Below are positions 5,371 to 6,059 of a stretch of 6,059 nucleotides of DNA, piece after piece. The position numbers and the translations under genes were made by a program. Source of the stretch: Propionibacteriaceae bacterium (GTDB lineage Bacteria > Actinomycetota > Actinomycetes > Propionibacteriales > Propionibacteriaceae); NCBI GenBank assembly GCA_031254155.1, contig JAIRVA010000033.1:1-6059 (forward strand), written 5' to 3'. The notes beneath the pieces are model-generated. The model was not told the origin of the DNA. It did no database searches and was given only the letters and a program-made list of their open reading frames with translations. Position 1 is the stretch's first letter, and each line of letters begins with the position of its first letter.

Positions 5371-6059
5371 GTCCGGCCCCTGACAGGTCTCAGTTCGGTA
5401 CCCGGCCCGGCGTGGGCTTGCCGTACCCCCTCTCGCTCGCTCCCCAGGACCAAGGGCCAGGGGACTCGTCGGTGCGGGTCATGGGCCTGGTGATGGCCGG
5501 TCTCGTCCTGGCGGCCCAGGTGGTCGTGGTGTCGCTCGTCAACACGGCGGTGATCTACGTGGGCTACGCGGTGTCGGCGCCCGGCGTACCGGTGACGGAG
5601 TACGCCGCCACGGCCCAGGCGTTCGGCAACGTCTGGGGGGTGCTGGCCGCGCAGGTGTCGCTCGCGTCGATGGTCCTCGTCGTGTGGGCCTTTTACCGTT
5701 TCATGCACCACCGGTCCCTCGGGTGGCTGTGGTCGGTCTGGCCGGGGGTCCGGTGGCGGTACGGGGCGGTGTGCCTGGGCGCCGCGCTCATCGTCGTCGG
5801 TGCCGTGGTGGCGTACCGCTGGTACACCGGACCGGGCTGGACCCCCGAGACCGGCTGGGGGTGGTATGTGGTGGTGATCGTCCTCACCACGCCGCTCCAG
5901 GCGTTGGCGGAAGAGGTCGTGTTCCGGGGGTACCTGATGCAGACGCTAGGGTTGGTGGTACGGAATGTCTGGTTCCCGATCCTGGGCACCGCGGTGATTT
6001 TCGCGCTCTTCCACGGGGTACAGAACCCGTGGCTGTTCGGGTCGCGGTTGGTGTTTGGG
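5367..6059 (+). CDS. CPBP-family intramembrane glutamic endopeptidase (partial, runs off right edge)
   Basis: 231 codons are visible. The N-terminal ~37 residues are Pro/Gly/Ser-rich and probably cytoplasmic. Predicted membrane segments are ~40-66, ~88-108, ~132-151, ~164-181 and ~200-217. The CPBP (CAAX protease/bacteriocin-processing, PF02517) signature is clear: motif 1 EEVVFRG with E182, E183 and R187, and motif 2 FALFH with F212 and H216. The last motif, containing a third polar ligand, lies beyond the window. Family members cut membrane or lipidated substrates, act in bacteriocin immunity, or serve as scaffolds; the substrate here cannot be inferred. The start is GTG at 5367, which overlaps the TGA of the FAH-family gene as GTGA and implies translational coupling, with GAGG at 5359-5362 as a weak, close ribosome site. 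An internal ATG (residue 39) begins just before the first membrane segment and is a possible alternative start. Confidence 0.87.
   Translation, partial: MSPAPDRSQFGTRPGVGLPYPLSLAPQDQGPGDSSVRVMGLVMAGLVLAAQVVVVSLVNTAVIYVGYAVSAPGVPVTEYAATAQAFGNVWGVLAAQVSLASMVLVVWAFYRFMHHRSLGWLWSVWPGVRWRYGAVCLGAALIVVGAVVAYRWYTGPGWTPETGWGWYVVVIVLTTPLQALAEEVVFRGYLMQTLGLVVRNVWFPILGTAVIFALFHGVQNPWLFGSRLVFG

Overview
The window is G+C-rich chromosomal DNA with strong third-position G/C bias, tightly packed or overlapping genes, one GTG start and several starts with no clear Shine-Dalgarno sequence. The LeuB, IlvE, CimA and FAH-family proteins look actinobacterial (IlvE follows the mycobacterial/streptomycete BCAT pattern closely). 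That is an inference from remembered families; no search was run. Genus is not determinable; Propionibacteriales-type actinobacteria are my best guess.

Left part (1-705, minus strand): a two-gene toxin-antitoxin module lies just downstream of leuB and in the same direction. A 68-residue protein resembling the 'putative addiction module component' antitoxins (TIGR02574/PF09720) begins at 624. It is followed, with a 61-base overlap, by a RelE/ParE-like toxin that starts at 478 and runs off the left edge. The toxin fold is complete inside the window, but the reading frame continues at least about 50 residues beyond it. The 81-base gap to leuB is a local A+T-rich dip.

Centre (706-4552): leuB (minus) diverges from ilvE-cimA (plus) across a 114-base intergenic region. 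IlvE and CimA overlap by 8 bases. The three enzymes belong to branched-chain amino acid synthesis. CimA makes (R)-citramalate from pyruvate and acetyl-CoA. The isomerase LeuCD (not in the window) and LeuB would convert this to 2-oxobutyrate, which the ilv enzymes take to isoleucine with IlvE performing the last transamination. LeuB and IlvE also serve leucine synthesis.

Right part (4553-6059, plus strand): 17 bases after cimA lies a fumarylacetoacetate hydrolase (FAH) family protein. It keeps the acidic metal site but not the usual His-containing lid motif. Its TGA overlaps the GTG start (GTGA) of a CPBP-family intramembrane protease that runs off the right edge.

A window-wide pattern: each of the four possible transcript-leading genes (antitoxin, leuB, ilvE, FAH) has a TANNNT hexamer ending only 5-8 bases before its ATG. 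This is the geometry expected for leaderless or near-leaderless mRNAs. The internal genes have different start contexts: the cimA start lies inside the end of ilvE with a good Shine-Dalgarno sequence, and the protease start is stop-start coupled. I saw no tRNA, rRNA, CRISPR array, insertion sequence or convincing terminator.
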